Source of the DNA: a virus
Direction: 5' to 3' (one strand)
Length of the DNA stretch: 64,000 bases
IMG/VR virus record: IMGVR_UViG_3300013093_000047
Span: 1-64,000 of that record
The notes beneath the pieces were generated by a model. The model was given only the letters and a program-made list of their open reading frames with translations, was not told where the DNA came from and did no database searches. This document shows, one piece after another, positions 1-8,947 of the stretch. The position numbers were made by a program, and so were the translations under genes. Within the stretch, counting starts at the first letter, position 1; each line of letters starts with the position of its first letter.

Positions 1-1904
1 AAAACTTTATTGCTTTATCTCGTTATGCGAGATGGCTTGAAGACGAAAATCGTAGAGAAACATGGGGTGAAACTGTAGACCGCTACTTTAACTTTATGGT
101 TCATCAGTTAAAGACAAAACATAGTTATGTTCCAGATCCAAAAATTGTTTCTGAATTGCGTGATGCAGTATTTGATAGAAATGTAATGCCATCAATGCGT
201 TCTGTAATGACTGCAGGACCAGCATTAGACAGAGAAAATGTTTCTGGATATAACTGTGCATTTATGCCAGTTGACAATGCTAGATCATTTGATGAAGCTA
301 TGTATATTCTTATGTGTGGAACTGGAGTTGGATTTTCTGTTGAGTATAAGTACATTAATAAACTTCCCGCACTTCCTGAAACACTTGAAAAGTCAAATAG
401 TGTTGTTATTGTTGGAGATTCAAAAGAAGGATGGGCTAAAGCATATCGTGAACTTCTTGGATTGCTTTGGGCAGGACAAATTCCTCAAATTGACGTAAGT
501 AAAGTTCGTCCTTCAGGTGCAAGACTTAAAACAATGGGAGGTCGTTCATCTGGACCACAACCATTAATTAATCTTTTTGATTTTACAATTCAGGTATTTA
601 AAGGTGCACTTGGTCGTCAATTAAAACCAATTGAATGTCATGATATTATGTGTAAGATTGGTGAAGTTGTAGTGGTTGGTGGCGTTCGTCGTTCAGCAAT
701 GATTTCACTTTCAAATATTAATGATATTGAAATGGCACAAGCAAAAGCTGGTAATTGGTGGGAATCAAATTCACAACGTGCATTAGCAAACAACTCAGTT
801 GCATATTCACGTAAACCAGAAATGGCACAATTTATTGCAGAGTGGAAATCACTTTATGATTCAAAATCTGGTGAGCGTGGTATCTACAATGTAGCAGCAG
901 CACAAAAGCAGGCAGCAAAATATGGTCGTAGAGATCCAGATATTCATTATGGAACAAATCCATGCTCTGAAATTATTCTTCGTCCATATCAATTTTGTAA
1001 TTTATCTGAAGTTGTTTTGCGTGAAAAGGATACATTTGAAGATGTAGCCAATAAAGTTCGCCTTGCATCAATTTTAGGTACTTGGCAATCAACACTAACA
1101 GATTTTAAATATATACGTAAAGTTTGGAAAGATAATACAGAAGAAGAACGTTTATTAGGAGTTTCACTTACTGGACAGTTTGGTCATAAGTTTTTCTCTG
1201 GTCAAGAAGGTCTTGAAGAACTTGGTGAATTTCTTGATGGTCTTCGTAAGTGGGCAGTAGATACTAATATTAATGAAGCAAAGAAAATTGGGATTCCCGC
1301 TTCAGCAGCAGTAACTTGTGTTAAGCCTTCTGGTACAGTATCCCAATTGGTCGGGGTGTCTTCAGGAATGCATGCTTGGCATTCAGAGTATTATATTCGT
1401 ACAGTTCGTGGGGATAAGAAAGATCCAATTACTCAGTTTCTAAAAGATACTGGTATTCCTGCAGAAGATGATGTAATGAAGCCAACAGATACAACAGTAT
1501 TTTCATTTCCAGTAAAAGCACCAAAGCATGCTATTACAAGAGACAAATTGACAGCATTACAACAACTTGAAGTTTGGTTGACATACCAACGTCACTGGTG
1601 TGAGCATAAGCCTTCAATTACAATTTCAGTAGATGAAGATGAATGGATGGAAGTTGGTGCATGGGTATATAAAAATTTTGATGAAGTGTCAGGAATTTCT
1701 TTTCTACCAAAGTCTAACCATTCTTATGTTCAAGCTCCCTACCAAGAGATAACAAAAGAAGAATATGAAGAAGCACACTCTAAAATGCCAAAAAATATTG
1801 ATTGGTCAGCATTATCTTTATATGAATATGAAGACAATACAACAGGATCTCAAAATTATGCCTGTATTTCTGGAGAATGCGATATTGTGGATATTGGTAA
1901 ATAA
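1..1904 (+). CDS. nrdJ: Class II (adenosylcobalamin-dependent) ribonucleotide reductase, 5' end outside window
   Basis: Makes deoxynucleotides from ribonucleotides with a B12-generated thiyl radical, supplying DNA synthesis in the cytoplasm. The reading frame is open from base 3, well before the first in-window ATG at 96, so the gene starts upstream. Counting from that ATG, I see the redox cysteine in GYNCAF (C54), the radical-site motif NPCSE (C290, E292), its partner cysteine in QFCNLSEV (C301), and a C-terminal CISGEC pair that would re-reduce the active site. This pattern matches the monomeric Lactobacillus-type enzyme. No beta subunit gene is in the window. An HNH gene follows 38 bases later and ends with a near copy of this gene's VDIGK tail. 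Confidence 0.93.
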   Translation, partial: NFIALSRYARWLEDENRRETWGETVDRYFNFMVHQLKTKHSYVPDPKIVSELRDAVFDRNVMPSMRSVMTAGPALDRENVSGYNCAFMPVDNARSFDEAMYILMCGTGVGFSVEYKYINKLPALPETLEKSNSVVIVGDSKEGWAKAYRELLGLLWAGQIPQIDVSKVRPSGARLKTMGGRSSGPQPLINLFDFTIQVFKGALGRQLKPIECHDIMCKIGEVVVVGGVRRSAMISLSNINDIEMAQAKAGNWWESNSQRALANNSVAYSRKPEMAQFIAEWKSLYDSKSGERGIYNVAAAQKQAAKYGRRDPDIHYGTNPCSEIILRPYQFCNLSEVVLREKDTFEDVANKVRLASILGTWQSTLTDFKYIRKVWKDNTEEERLLGVSLTGQFGHKFFSGQEGLEELGEFLDGLRKWAVDTNINEAKKIGIPASAAVTCVKPSGTVSQLVGVSSGMHAWHSEYYIRTVRGDKKDPITQFLKDTGIPAEDDVMKPTDTTVFSFPVKAPKHAITRDKLTALQQLEVWLTYQRHWCEHKPSITISVDEDEWMEVGAWVYKNFDEVSGISFLPKSNHSYVQAPYQEITKEEYEEAHSKMPKNIDWSALSLYEYEDNTTGSQNYACISGECDIVDIGK

Positions 1905-1926
1905 TACTTCTGTATTCTGATAATTA

Positions 1927-1935
1927 TGCTATAAT
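1927..1935 (+). promoter_or_regulatory. Extended -10 promoter for HNH gene (leaderless)
   Basis: TGC followed by a perfect TATAAT at 1930-1935. Only six bases separate it from the ATG at 1942, so transcription should start on or next to that ATG. No convincing -35 box. Confidence 0.6.
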
Positions 1936-1941
1936 TGTTAT

Positions 1942-2535
1942 ATGGTAATAAAAGCATATAAAGGTAACACTAAGCCTATTTACAAAGGAATAGATTATAC
2001 TGGTAAAAAAATTGCTGGCTGGTTAATTCTAGGTCCAATAGAATGTGTTAAATCAAAAACTGGTAAAACATATCATACCAAATGGTTATGTCAGTGTGAT
2101 TGCGGATCTAAGCCTAAAAAGATAATTAAGGAGAATCTTTTTAGGGGTATTACATCTGGTTGTACGGAATGCACAGGTTCAAGGCATAAGGGAAATAAAA
2201 ATAATAACTGGAAAGGCTTTGGAGAAGTTTCTGGTTCTATTTTTAATAGAATAAGGTCTGGTGCAAAGGTAAGGAATTTAAATCTATTTGTAAGTCCTGA
2301 ATTTTTAAATGAATTATGGATCAAATCAAATGGAATTTGTGCCCTATCTGGTATAAAATTAGATTTAAATAGTACAGCAAGTCTTGACAGAATTGATAGT
2401 TCAATTGGCTATATTGAAGGAAATGTTCAATGGGTTCATAAAGATATTAATAAGATGAAAAATGATCTTGATGAACAGTATTTTAAGGATTTATGTAGAT
2501 TAGTAGCTAATGTTGTTGATATTGGTAAAAATTGA
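1942..2535 (+). CDS. HNH homing-type endonuclease
   Basis: Likely a free-standing DNA endonuclease of the selfish phage type. The N-terminal part (about residues 20-80) has a zinc-finger pattern CQCDCG...CTEC seen in phage HNH proteins. The C-terminal part (about 130-185) carries the HNH-like core ICALSGIKLDL, SLDRIDSS, GNVQWVH and INKMK. The ATG at 1942 lies six bases after a perfect TATAAT and has no Shine-Dalgarno, so it is probably translated leaderless. It sits directly behind nrdJ, a common homing target. Its last residues (VVDIGKN) resemble the nrdJ tail (IVDIGK), as if insertion duplicated the end of nrdJ. Its recognition site is unknown. Confidence 0.8.
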   Translation: MVIKAYKGNTKPIYKGIDYTGKKIAGWLILGPIECVKSKTGKTYHTKWLCQCDCGSKPKKIIKENLFRGITSGCTECTGSRHKGNKNNNWKGFGEVSGSIFNRIRSGAKVRNLNLFVSPEFLNELWIKSNGICALSGIKLDLNSTASLDRIDSSIGYIEGNVQWVHKDINKMKNDLDEQYFKDLCRLVANVVDIGKN

Positions 2536-2561
2536 TATAATATAATTGCGAGAAAAACGCT

Positions 2562-2595
2562 AGTAAACCCGCCCTTCTCACGGGGCGGGTTTACT
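2562..2595 (+). terminator. Strong hairpin terminator after nrdJ-HNH unit
   Basis: A 13-bp perfect stem (2562-2574 with 2583-2595) containing ACCCGCCC/GGGCGGGT, small loop, no long T-run but T-rich DNA after it. It separates the nucleotide metabolism unit from the tail fibre unit. Confidence 0.75.
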
Positions 2596-2608
2596 ATGTC
2601 TATTTAAT

Positions 2609-2636
2609 TTGTATTTTGCATATTAGATGATACAAT
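2609..2636 (+). promoter_or_regulatory. Promoter for tail fibre operon
   Basis: TTGTAT (2609-2614), 16-base spacer, TACAAT (2631-2636) preceded by TGA. Lies just after the terminator and about 20 bases before the first fibre gene. Confidence 0.5.
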
Positions 2637-2656
2637 TTACCTATAAGTAGGTGACT

Positions 2657-2995
2657 ATGAAAGAAGCAAATTTAACAATTATTCAGGGCGATACACTCGT
2701 TCTTACTGTCTTTTATAAAGATAGTGCGGGAAATCCAATTAATATTACTGGATATACTGCAGAATTTCAGGTAAGAGATGTTCCAGGTGGAAAAGCTCTT
2801 TGTGCAACAGTTAATACAACAAATGGAATTGAAATTGATGGAGTAAATGGTAAAGTTACAGTAACTGTTTCATCAGATTTAACTAAAAAGTTTATAGTTC
2901 CAAAATCTTCATATCAATTACAAGTAAATTCAGGAACCATTAAAACCACATTAGCAACAGGATGGTTTGAAGTTAGTAGAGGTACAATTCAATGA
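2657..2995 (+). CDS. Baseplate-upper-protein-like structural protein
   Basis: About 112 residues. The pattern [39 protein letters not shown] and [13 protein letters not shown] matches small phage structural proteins related to the N-terminal domain of BppU-type baseplate proteins, an all-beta fold. It probably joins fibre components to the tail tip. The start could be GTG 2651 or ATG 2657. AGGTGA at 2649-2654 overlaps the GTG and lies very close to the ATG, so I favour ATG without certainty. The end overlaps the next gene by ATGA, indicating translational coupling. The family is recognised by pattern only. Confidence 0.6.
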   Translation: MKEANLTIIQGDTLVLTVFYKDSAGNPINITGYTAEFQVRDVPGGKALCATVNTTNGIEIDGVNGKVTVTVSSDLTKKFIVPKSSYQLQVNSGTIKTTLATGWFEVSRGTIQ

Positions 2996-3399
2996 GTGAT
3001 AATATTATTGTTGAGCCTATTTATTATAATATTGAAGTTGTCAAGAATGACAATGAAGTTTATATTGCTTCATCGGGTCCCCAAGGTCCAAAGGGTGATA
3101 CAGGTCCACAAGGTCCACAAGGCGAACAAGGTCCACAGGGACCAAAAGGTGACAAGGGTGATCAAGGTGATCAGGGCATACAAGGTCCACAAGGAAATGC
3201 AGCAATACAGGCATTTACATTTGAGCAACAAAGTTTTTCAACTTCTTGGAATATAGCACATAATTTAGGTTTTAGGCCTAATGTTACAATTCAAGATTAT
3301 TTTCAAAATACAATAGAGGGAGATGTGCAACATATAGATGTTAACAATTTAACTATTAGTTTTATTGAACCAATATCTGGTTATGCATATCTTTCATAG
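2992..3399 (+). CDS. Collagen-like tail fibre protein
   Basis: 135 residues. Residues 1-28 form a short N-terminal segment. Residues 29-67 are 13 uninterrupted Gly-X-Y triplets ([12 protein letters not shown] and similar), which would fold as a trimeric collagen-type helix. The C-terminal 65 residues contain a [13 protein letters not shown] motif typical of phage fibre tip domains. Likely a short trimeric fibre or fibre connector on the virion surface. Coupled to the upstream gene through an ATGA overlap, and followed 11 bases later by the giant fibre gene, which has its own AGGGA ribosome site. Confidence 0.8.
   Translation: MSDNIIVEPIYYNIEVVKNDNEVYIASSGPQGPKGDTGPQGPQGEQGPQGPKGDKGDQGDQGIQGPQGNAAIQAFTFEQQSFSTSWNIAHNLGFRPNVTIQDYFQNTIEGDVQHIDVNNLTISFIEPISGYAYLS
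3076..3195 (+). repeat. Collagen-like triplet repeat
   Basis: Thirteen consecutive 9-bp units encoding Gly-X-Y, dominated by GGTCCACAA. Such tracts can change length by slippage or recombination. Confidence 0.9.
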
Positions 3400-3410
3400 G
3401 GAGATAAAAA

Positions 3411-6400
3411 ATGGCTAAAGTATATAGAGTAAATATTGATATGAAGAGTAACCAGATACTTTCTGGTTTACTAACTTCTCCATTCTTACAGACAGGATCG
3501 GCAGATCCAACAGGTTCAAACCCAGTGGGTGGATATCAGTTCTACTATAACACCACAACGGGCAATATTAAGTTTTATAATGGATCAGCATGGGTTTCTT
3601 CAAAAGGAACTACAGTAAATGCATTAACAATTGGCTCTACTTTATCATTAAGCTCGGGAACAACATTTGATGGTTCTTCTGCAGTAACACTTAATCTCCC
3701 GTCAGTAGTTACCGCTGGTTCAGTAGGTTCATCAAGTGCAATTCCAGTTATCACATATGATGCTTATGGTCGTATTACTGGAACATCAACTGCTTCAATC
3801 AGCTCAACTATCAACCTTGCTGGCTCAGCAACTACAGGATCTGTTTCAACAGGCGGAACACTTACTATCACACCTGGAAGTGGAATTACTTCTTCAGTTA
3901 GTGGCTCTACATTTACTATTGGAAACTCTGGTGTTCTTTCTGTTAATGGATCAACTGGTGCAGTTACTGGAATTGCAACAACTGCAGGCAATTTGTCACA
4001 ATTTGCTTCAACTACATCAGCACAGTTATCTGGAGTTCTTTCTGATGAGACAGGAACAGGTTATGTGGTATTTTCTAATACACCAACACTTGTAACACCA
4101 GTATTAGGTGCTGCAACTGCAACATCTATTAACGGTTTAACATTAACTTCAAATGCAACTGGCTTTTCAATTGCTGGTGGAACAACATCTAAGACATTAA
4201 CAATTTCAAACACATTAACTTTGGCGGGAACAGATTCATCAACACTTAATATTGGTTCTGGTGGAACTTTGGGTTCTGCAGCATTTACTGCATCTACAGC
4301 ATATTTAGCAGCAGGTGTGACAAGCTTACCATCAGTAACATCTGTAAATGGAACTACAATCCCTTCTTCTGCAACACTTTTGACTTCTACATCAACAGCA
4401 TCTTCTCTTACTAGCGTAGGAACATTAACATCACTTACTGTTGGTTCTTCAGGAATAGCAATAAATGGTTCTACTTCAGGTTCTATTACACTAAAAGTAC
4501 CATCCACTGCGGGAACAAACACAATTACATTCCCAGCAACAACAGGTAACGTAGTTACAACTGGAGACAGCGGTACTGTAACAGGCACAATGATTGGTTC
4601 AGGAACAATTACTGATTCAAATATAAGTTCTTCTGCTGCTATCCAAGTTTCAAAGTTAGCTGCCTCTACAATTTCAGGTGTAACACTTGGAAATAACTTG
4701 AATGCATTAACAATTGGAACAGGTTTGTCAGGAACATCCTATAATGGTTCGGCGGGTGTTACAATTGCAAATACTGGTGTTTTAAGTATCACTGGAACAT
4801 CAAATCAAGTAATAGCATCAGGTTCAACTGGAGCTATTACCTTAAGTCTTCCACAGTCAATAGGTTTAACATCAACACCAACATTTAGCCAAATTACAAT
4901 TAATACAATACCTGTAAATGCTACAGATGTTGCAACAAAATCTTATGTTGATAGCTTAGCTGCTGGATACAATCAACATGCAGCGGTTGAAATTGCAACT
5001 GTAGTAGATCTGGGAAGTATTGGAACAGGAACTGTAACATATACAGCAGGTGGAGGTACAACATCTTCAGTTACAGGAACATCTGGAACAAATACACTTA
5101 CTGTAACATCTCCAGGATTTAACCTTGCCCCTAACCAGATAGTTACAGGAACAGGAGTTACAGGCACTGTAACAGTTACTAACGTTTCAGGAACTGGTCC
5201 TTATACAGTAACACTATCTCAAAACCTTACATCTAATGCTTCAGGTTCCTATAGTTTCTTGGGTGCAGATGGTGGAACTGGTGTAGGTGCTACACTTTCT
5301 GCTGGCAGTAACGGTACATTTATAATTGATAACTATTCACCAGATACAAATGATCGTGTTTTAGTAAAGAATCAAACTACACAAACACAAAACGGTGTTT
5401 ATGTAGTAACAAACACTGGTTCTGGATCAACTAAATGGGTACTTACTCGTGCTACAGATTATGATAATCACGTACTAGGTGAAGTTACAGCAGGAGATCT
5501 ACTTTATGTTGCATCTTATTCATCAGAATATTCTGGTGGAACCCCAACAACTGTAAATACTTCATGGGTAATGAATAATGATCAAGGTTCTGTAAGTAAT
5601 CAATCAATTAAAATTGGAACAGACCCTGTAACATTCGTACAATTTTCAGGTGCTGGTTCTGTAACTGCAGGAACTGGAATTACTGTAACAGGTAACTCAG
5701 TAGCAATTACAGCTATTAATCCAACCTCTACAACTCAAACAACTGGAAATGGAATTGTTGCATCTGTAACTACAAATACATCAGGACAAGTTACAGCACA
5801 AACAACTGCGACACTCGGAACTGAATTTACAAATACTTCAGGAACAATTTCTCTAACATCTGCGGGAATTGGAAACAGTAAACTTACTAACTCAAGTGTT
5901 ACAATTGGTACTACATCAATATCACTTGGAAGTAGTTCTACAACACTTGCAGGATTAACATCTGTAACATCAACAGGATTTATAGGTGCTCTTACAGGTA
6001 ATGCTTCTACTGCAACAACACTTGCAACTTCACGTAATATTAACGGTGTAGCATTTAATGGTTCAGCAGATATCACAGTAACTGCAGCAGCAGGAACTTT
6101 AACTGGAGCTACACTTAATTCAACAGTAACTGCTTCATCCCTTACAAGTGTGGGAACATTAGCAGGACTTACTGTAACATCTGCAGGAATCGTTATAAAT
6201 GGATCAACATCAGGAACAATTACATTAAAGGTTCCAGCAACTGCAGGAACAAACACAATTACATTCCCAGCAACAACAGGTAACGTAGTTACAACTGGAG
6301 ACAGCGGTACTGTAACAGGCACAATGATTGCTGGAACAACAATAACTGATTCAAATATTAGTGCAACAGCAAATATAGCAATTGCAAAGCTTGCTGCATC

Positions 6401-6845
6401 AACAATATCTGGAGTTTCATTAGGTGGAACATTAAATGCTCTATCTTATGGAACTGGTTTAACAAATACTTCAGGTTCTTCAACTTATACAGGTGCAGCA
6501 ACCTCTACAATTGGATTTGCTTCTGGAACAGTAGCATCAGGAGGAAGTGCTCCATCTGGTGCAGCATCATCATATACATATGCTATACAGAAAGCTGTAG
6601 GAGCAATTAGTGGAAATGGTTCAGCAACATCATTTACGTTTAACACTCCATTCAGTACAACAGCACCTGCTTGTTATGACTATGTAGTAAGAGTTGTTCA
6701 AACATCGGCATCACCAGATGCCATAGGTACTGATATTGAAGTTGATATTACTAGAGCAGTTAACTCAACTTATAATCAATGCACAGTAACATTTGCTTCC
6801 CCCCCACTCTCTGGAGCAACATATGATGTAATTATGGTTGGTTAA
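3411..6845 (+). CDS. Large repeat-rich tail fibre protein
   Basis: 1144 residues, very rich in Ser, Thr, Gly, Ala and Val with almost no Cys, as expected for an elongated beta-structured fibre. The N-terminus (about 35-65) has a GGYQFYYNTTTGNIKFYN motif, also found at the start of the next fibre protein, and is probably the virion-anchoring end. Around residue 505-520 there is the fibre motif ATKSYVDSLAAG. A block of about 115 residues (SLTSVGTL...ITLKVP...NTITFPATTGNVV...) occurs twice, near residues 325-445 and 905-1020. Host recognition is the likely role. It is the first member of three consecutive fibre genes and ends at a hairpin terminator. Confidence 0.8.
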   Translation: MAKVYRVNIDMKSNQILSGLLTSPFLQTGSADPTGSNPVGGYQFYYNTTTGNIKFYNGSAWVSSKGTTVNALTIGSTLSLSSGTTFDGSSAVTLNLPSVVTAGSVGSSSAIPVITYDAYGRITGTSTASISSTINLAGSATTGSVSTGGTLTITPGSGITSSVSGSTFTIGNSGVLSVNGSTGAVTGIATTAGNLSQFASTTSAQLSGVLSDETGTGYVVFSNTPTLVTPVLGAATATSINGLTLTSNATGFSIAGGTTSKTLTISNTLTLAGTDSSTLNIGSGGTLGSAAFTASTAYLAAGVTSLPSVTSVNGTTIPSSATLLTSTSTASSLTSVGTLTSLTVGSSGIAINGSTSGSITLKVPSTAGTNTITFPATTGNVVTTGDSGTVTGTMIGSGTITDSNISSSAAIQVSKLAASTISGVTLGNNLNALTIGTGLSGTSYNGSAGVTIANTGVLSITGTSNQVIASGSTGAITLSLPQSIGLTSTPTFSQITINTIPVNATDVATKSYVDSLAAGYNQHAAVEIATVVDLGSIGTGTVTYTAGGGTTSSVTGTSGTNTLTVTSPGFNLAPNQIVTGTGVTGTVTVTNVSGTGPYTVTLSQNLTSNASGSYSFLGADGGTGVGATLSAGSNGTFIIDNYSPDTNDRVLVKNQTTQTQNGVYVVTNTGSGSTKWVLTRATDYDNHVLGEVTAGDLLYVASYSSEYSGGTPTTVNTSWVMNNDQGSVSNQSIKIGTDPVTFVQFSGAGSVTAGTGITVTGNSVAITAINPTSTTQTTGNGIVASVTTNTSGQVTAQTTATLGTEFTNTSGTISLTSAGIGNSKLTNSSVTIGTTSISLGSSSTTLAGLTSVTSTGFIGALTGNASTATTLATSRNINGVAFNGSADITVTAAAGTLTGATLNSTVTASSLTSVGTLAGLTVTSAGIVINGSTSGTITLKVPATAGTNTITFPATTGNVVTTGDSGTVTGTMIAGTTITDSNISATANIAIAKLAASTISGVSLGGTLNALSYGTGLTNTSGSSTYTGAATSTIGFASGTVASGGSAPSGAASSYTYAIQKAVGAISGNGSATSFTFNTPFSTTAPACYDYVVRVVQTSASPDAIGTDIEVDITRAVNSTYNQCTVTFASPPLSGATYDVIMVG
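4512..4596 (+). repeat. 85-bp perfect direct repeat, copy 1
   Basis: Identical over 85 bases to 6246-6330, inside a longer (roughly 340-bp) diverged repeat of the same fibre gene. Confidence 0.9.
6246..6330 (+). repeat. 85-bp perfect direct repeat, copy 2
   Basis: Identical to 4512-4596, including silent codon positions, while the flanking parts of the longer repeat have diverged. Confidence 0.9.
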
Positions 6846-6868
6846 TTAATTATATAGCTTAAAATTTC

Positions 6869-6897
6869 GGGGGCTAGGGAAAACATCCCTAACCCCT
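6869..6897 (+). terminator. Hairpin terminator after first large fibre gene
   Basis: GGGGCTAGGG (6870-6879) pairs with CCCTAACCCC (6887-6896) with one C-A mismatch and a loop AAAACAT. TTT follows. Confidence 0.7.
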
Positions 6898-6901
6898 TTA
6901 A

Positions 6902-6910
6902 TGATATAAT
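6902..6910 (+). promoter_or_regulatory. Extended -10 promoter before second fibre gene
   Basis: TGATATAAT ending at 6910, directly after the terminator. The ATG is at 6920 and AGGAG lies between, so the start site would fall inside or just after the ribosome site. Confidence 0.5.
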
Positions 6911-6919
6911 AGGAGTAAT

Positions 6920-8947
6920 ATGACAAAGAGTTTTCAAGTACCCATAAAATTAGCCAATATATCAACAGATCCTACAGGGGTCAATGGTGCTCTATACTAT
7001 AACACTACCTCAAATTCATTAAAATATTATAATGGGACATCATGGGTTTCATTAAGTGCTAGTAGTGGTGGCGGAACAACCACAAATGCATTAACTTTAG
7101 GAACAGGACTTACTGGCGGAAGTTTTAATGGATTTTCTGCAGTTACTGCTACTGTAGATTCATCAGTTATTCCATATTTAGCAAATGCTAATACATTTAC
7201 TACAACTCAAACAATTACACAGCCTTCAGCAGGTACTAAACCATTAATTGTTCAAGCTGCAGCATCTGGACTTACAGCAACTATTACGGCTGCTTCACAA
7301 AGTGCAGGAACAGTTACATATACTGCTTCAAATACATTTTCGGCGGGACAACAAGTAACAGTTACAGGTATTACACCTACAACACTTAACGTAACCAATG
7401 CTAAAATTGTAAGTGCCAGCTCAAGTCAGTTTACAATAGTAAACCCCTCTGTTTTTGGAACATACTCATCAGGTGGAACTGCAACAGCATACTCAGATTT
7501 GCAGCAATGGCAAACAAATGCGGGAACTGTACAATTATCAGTTAACCAAGCAGGATATGTAACAACATCAAACGTTGAACTTGTTTTAGAATCAACAGGA
7601 GATGGATACGGACCTACAAGATTAAGATTGCAAAATAGAAATGGTCAAAATGGACCTTTGTTTGATACGTCATCAAGTACCGTAGACTTAGTTGACTTTG
7701 GATTTAAATCTATAACTTCTCAAGGAAACATTAGGTATGAAAATAGATATGGAAATGGTCAAGTAGGTATTTATGCAATTACCTCCACAAATGGACCTGA
7801 ATTTCAAATAGGAAATACTGTAGGTTTTACTGTACAGTCATATGCTTCACAAGTTCAATTTCCTCTTATTGTAGGAAATAGCTTAAATGACCGACGTGTT
7901 CAAGTAAACTCAACAACTGGAAATACAGTGCCTTTAACAGTTAAAGCAAAACCTACTGTTACAGCAACAATTACTGGTGCAACAGTAACTACTTTTGCTA
8001 ATAAAACTGGAACAATAAGTGCTGCTCAAGCTGCAGCGATATATACATATAGAATTACTGGATTATCCTCAACTACAGGACTTTTGCCAGGAATGATTTT
8101 GACATATGTTTCTGGTACAGGAACATTTGGAACTGGCGGTACAGGAGTTATTGTATCTGTTGATTCATCTACTGCTATAACTGTTTATACAACAGGATCA
8201 ACATCACCTGTTTCAGGATCAATTACATTTTCAATACAAAACTCTGTCACATATACTTCAACAAACACATTTAATCAAACAGATTCTGTAACCATCACTG
8301 GTATTACCCCATCAACCCTTAATGATACAAACGTAACTATAGGTGCTGTAGCAGGATCCAGCTTTACAACAATTAATACAGTTGCTTCTGGAACTTATAC
8401 TTCAGGCGGTACTGCGACAGTTACACAAAATGCTGGATTATTTAATCTAATTGGAAGTTCTGGCTCATCTGTAGCATCAATTGATGCTTCTGGTAATATT
8501 ACGGCAGGAACACATAATGGAGTAACTATTTCTGGTACTGGAACTGTTCTTACATCAACATCAACAACATCAGCACTAACATCTTTTGGTTCATCTCCTA
8601 CCATATCATCTCCAACATTAACTGGAACAATAACGGCATCTGGAAATTTAATTGAAAATGTTAACACAACTGCAAAAACTGCAGCATATACACTTGCAAC
8701 AACTGATTATAATACATTAATACAAATGAATGGTGCTTTTGCATTTACTGTAGGAACTACTCTTTCTGCAGCACCAGTCGGAACCAAAATTAACCTGTTG
8801 GCATTAACTGCGGGAGTTTCAGTAACAGCTTCAGGAACAACAATATATGCGACACCAGGATTAAAATTAAGAGCACAATATTCTGCAGCGACACTAATTT
8901 GTTTAGCTTCAAATGTTTGGCTCCTAACTGGAGATTTGAGTGCATAA
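6920..8947 (+). CDS. Tail fibre protein, paralogue of the upstream fibre
   Basis: 675 residues, Ser/Thr/Gly-rich. The N-terminus GALYYNTTSNSLKYYNGTSW parallels the N-terminus of the 1144-residue fibre, so both probably dock in the same way. A beta module with the signature TYTASNTFSAGQQVTVTGIT occurs near residues 130-190, again in diverged form near 440-500, and in a third diverged form in the tail protein at 28978. The C-terminus (about 580-675) looks like a compact fibre tip. AGGAG at 6911-6915 sets the ATG at 6920. The stop overlaps the next start (TAATG), so the two are translationally coupled. Confidence 0.75.
   Translation: MTKSFQVPIKLANISTDPTGVNGALYYNTTSNSLKYYNGTSWVSLSASSGGGTTTNALTLGTGLTGGSFNGFSAVTATVDSSVIPYLANANTFTTTQTITQPSAGTKPLIVQAAASGLTATITAASQSAGTVTYTASNTFSAGQQVTVTGITPTTLNVTNAKIVSASSSQFTIVNPSVFGTYSSGGTATAYSDLQQWQTNAGTVQLSVNQAGYVTTSNVELVLESTGDGYGPTRLRLQNRNGQNGPLFDTSSSTVDLVDFGFKSITSQGNIRYENRYGNGQVGIYAITSTNGPEFQIGNTVGFTVQSYASQVQFPLIVGNSLNDRRVQVNSTTGNTVPLTVKAKPTVTATITGATVTTFANKTGTISAAQAAAIYTYRITGLSSTTGLLPGMILTYVSGTGTFGTGGTGVIVSVDSSTAITVYTTGSTSPVSGSITFSIQNSVTYTSTNTFNQTDSVTITGITPSTLNDTNVTIGAVAGSSFTTINTVASGTYTSGGTATVTQNAGLFNLIGSSGSSVASIDASGNITAGTHNGVTISGTGTVLTSTSTTSALTSFGSSPTISSPTLTGTITASGNLIENVNTTAKTAAYTLATTDYNTLIQMNGAFAFTVGTTLSAAPVGTKINLLALTAGVSVTASGTTIYATPGLKLRAQYSAATLICLASNVWLLTGDLSA

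Noticed and set aside
1-1904. Intein or intron in nrdJ
   Set aside because: The visible coding frame is continuous with all expected motifs in order and no splicing blocks.
3076-3195. Short-period repeats that could look like a CRISPR array
   Set aside because: The units are in-frame 9-bp Gly-X-Y codons with no spacers.
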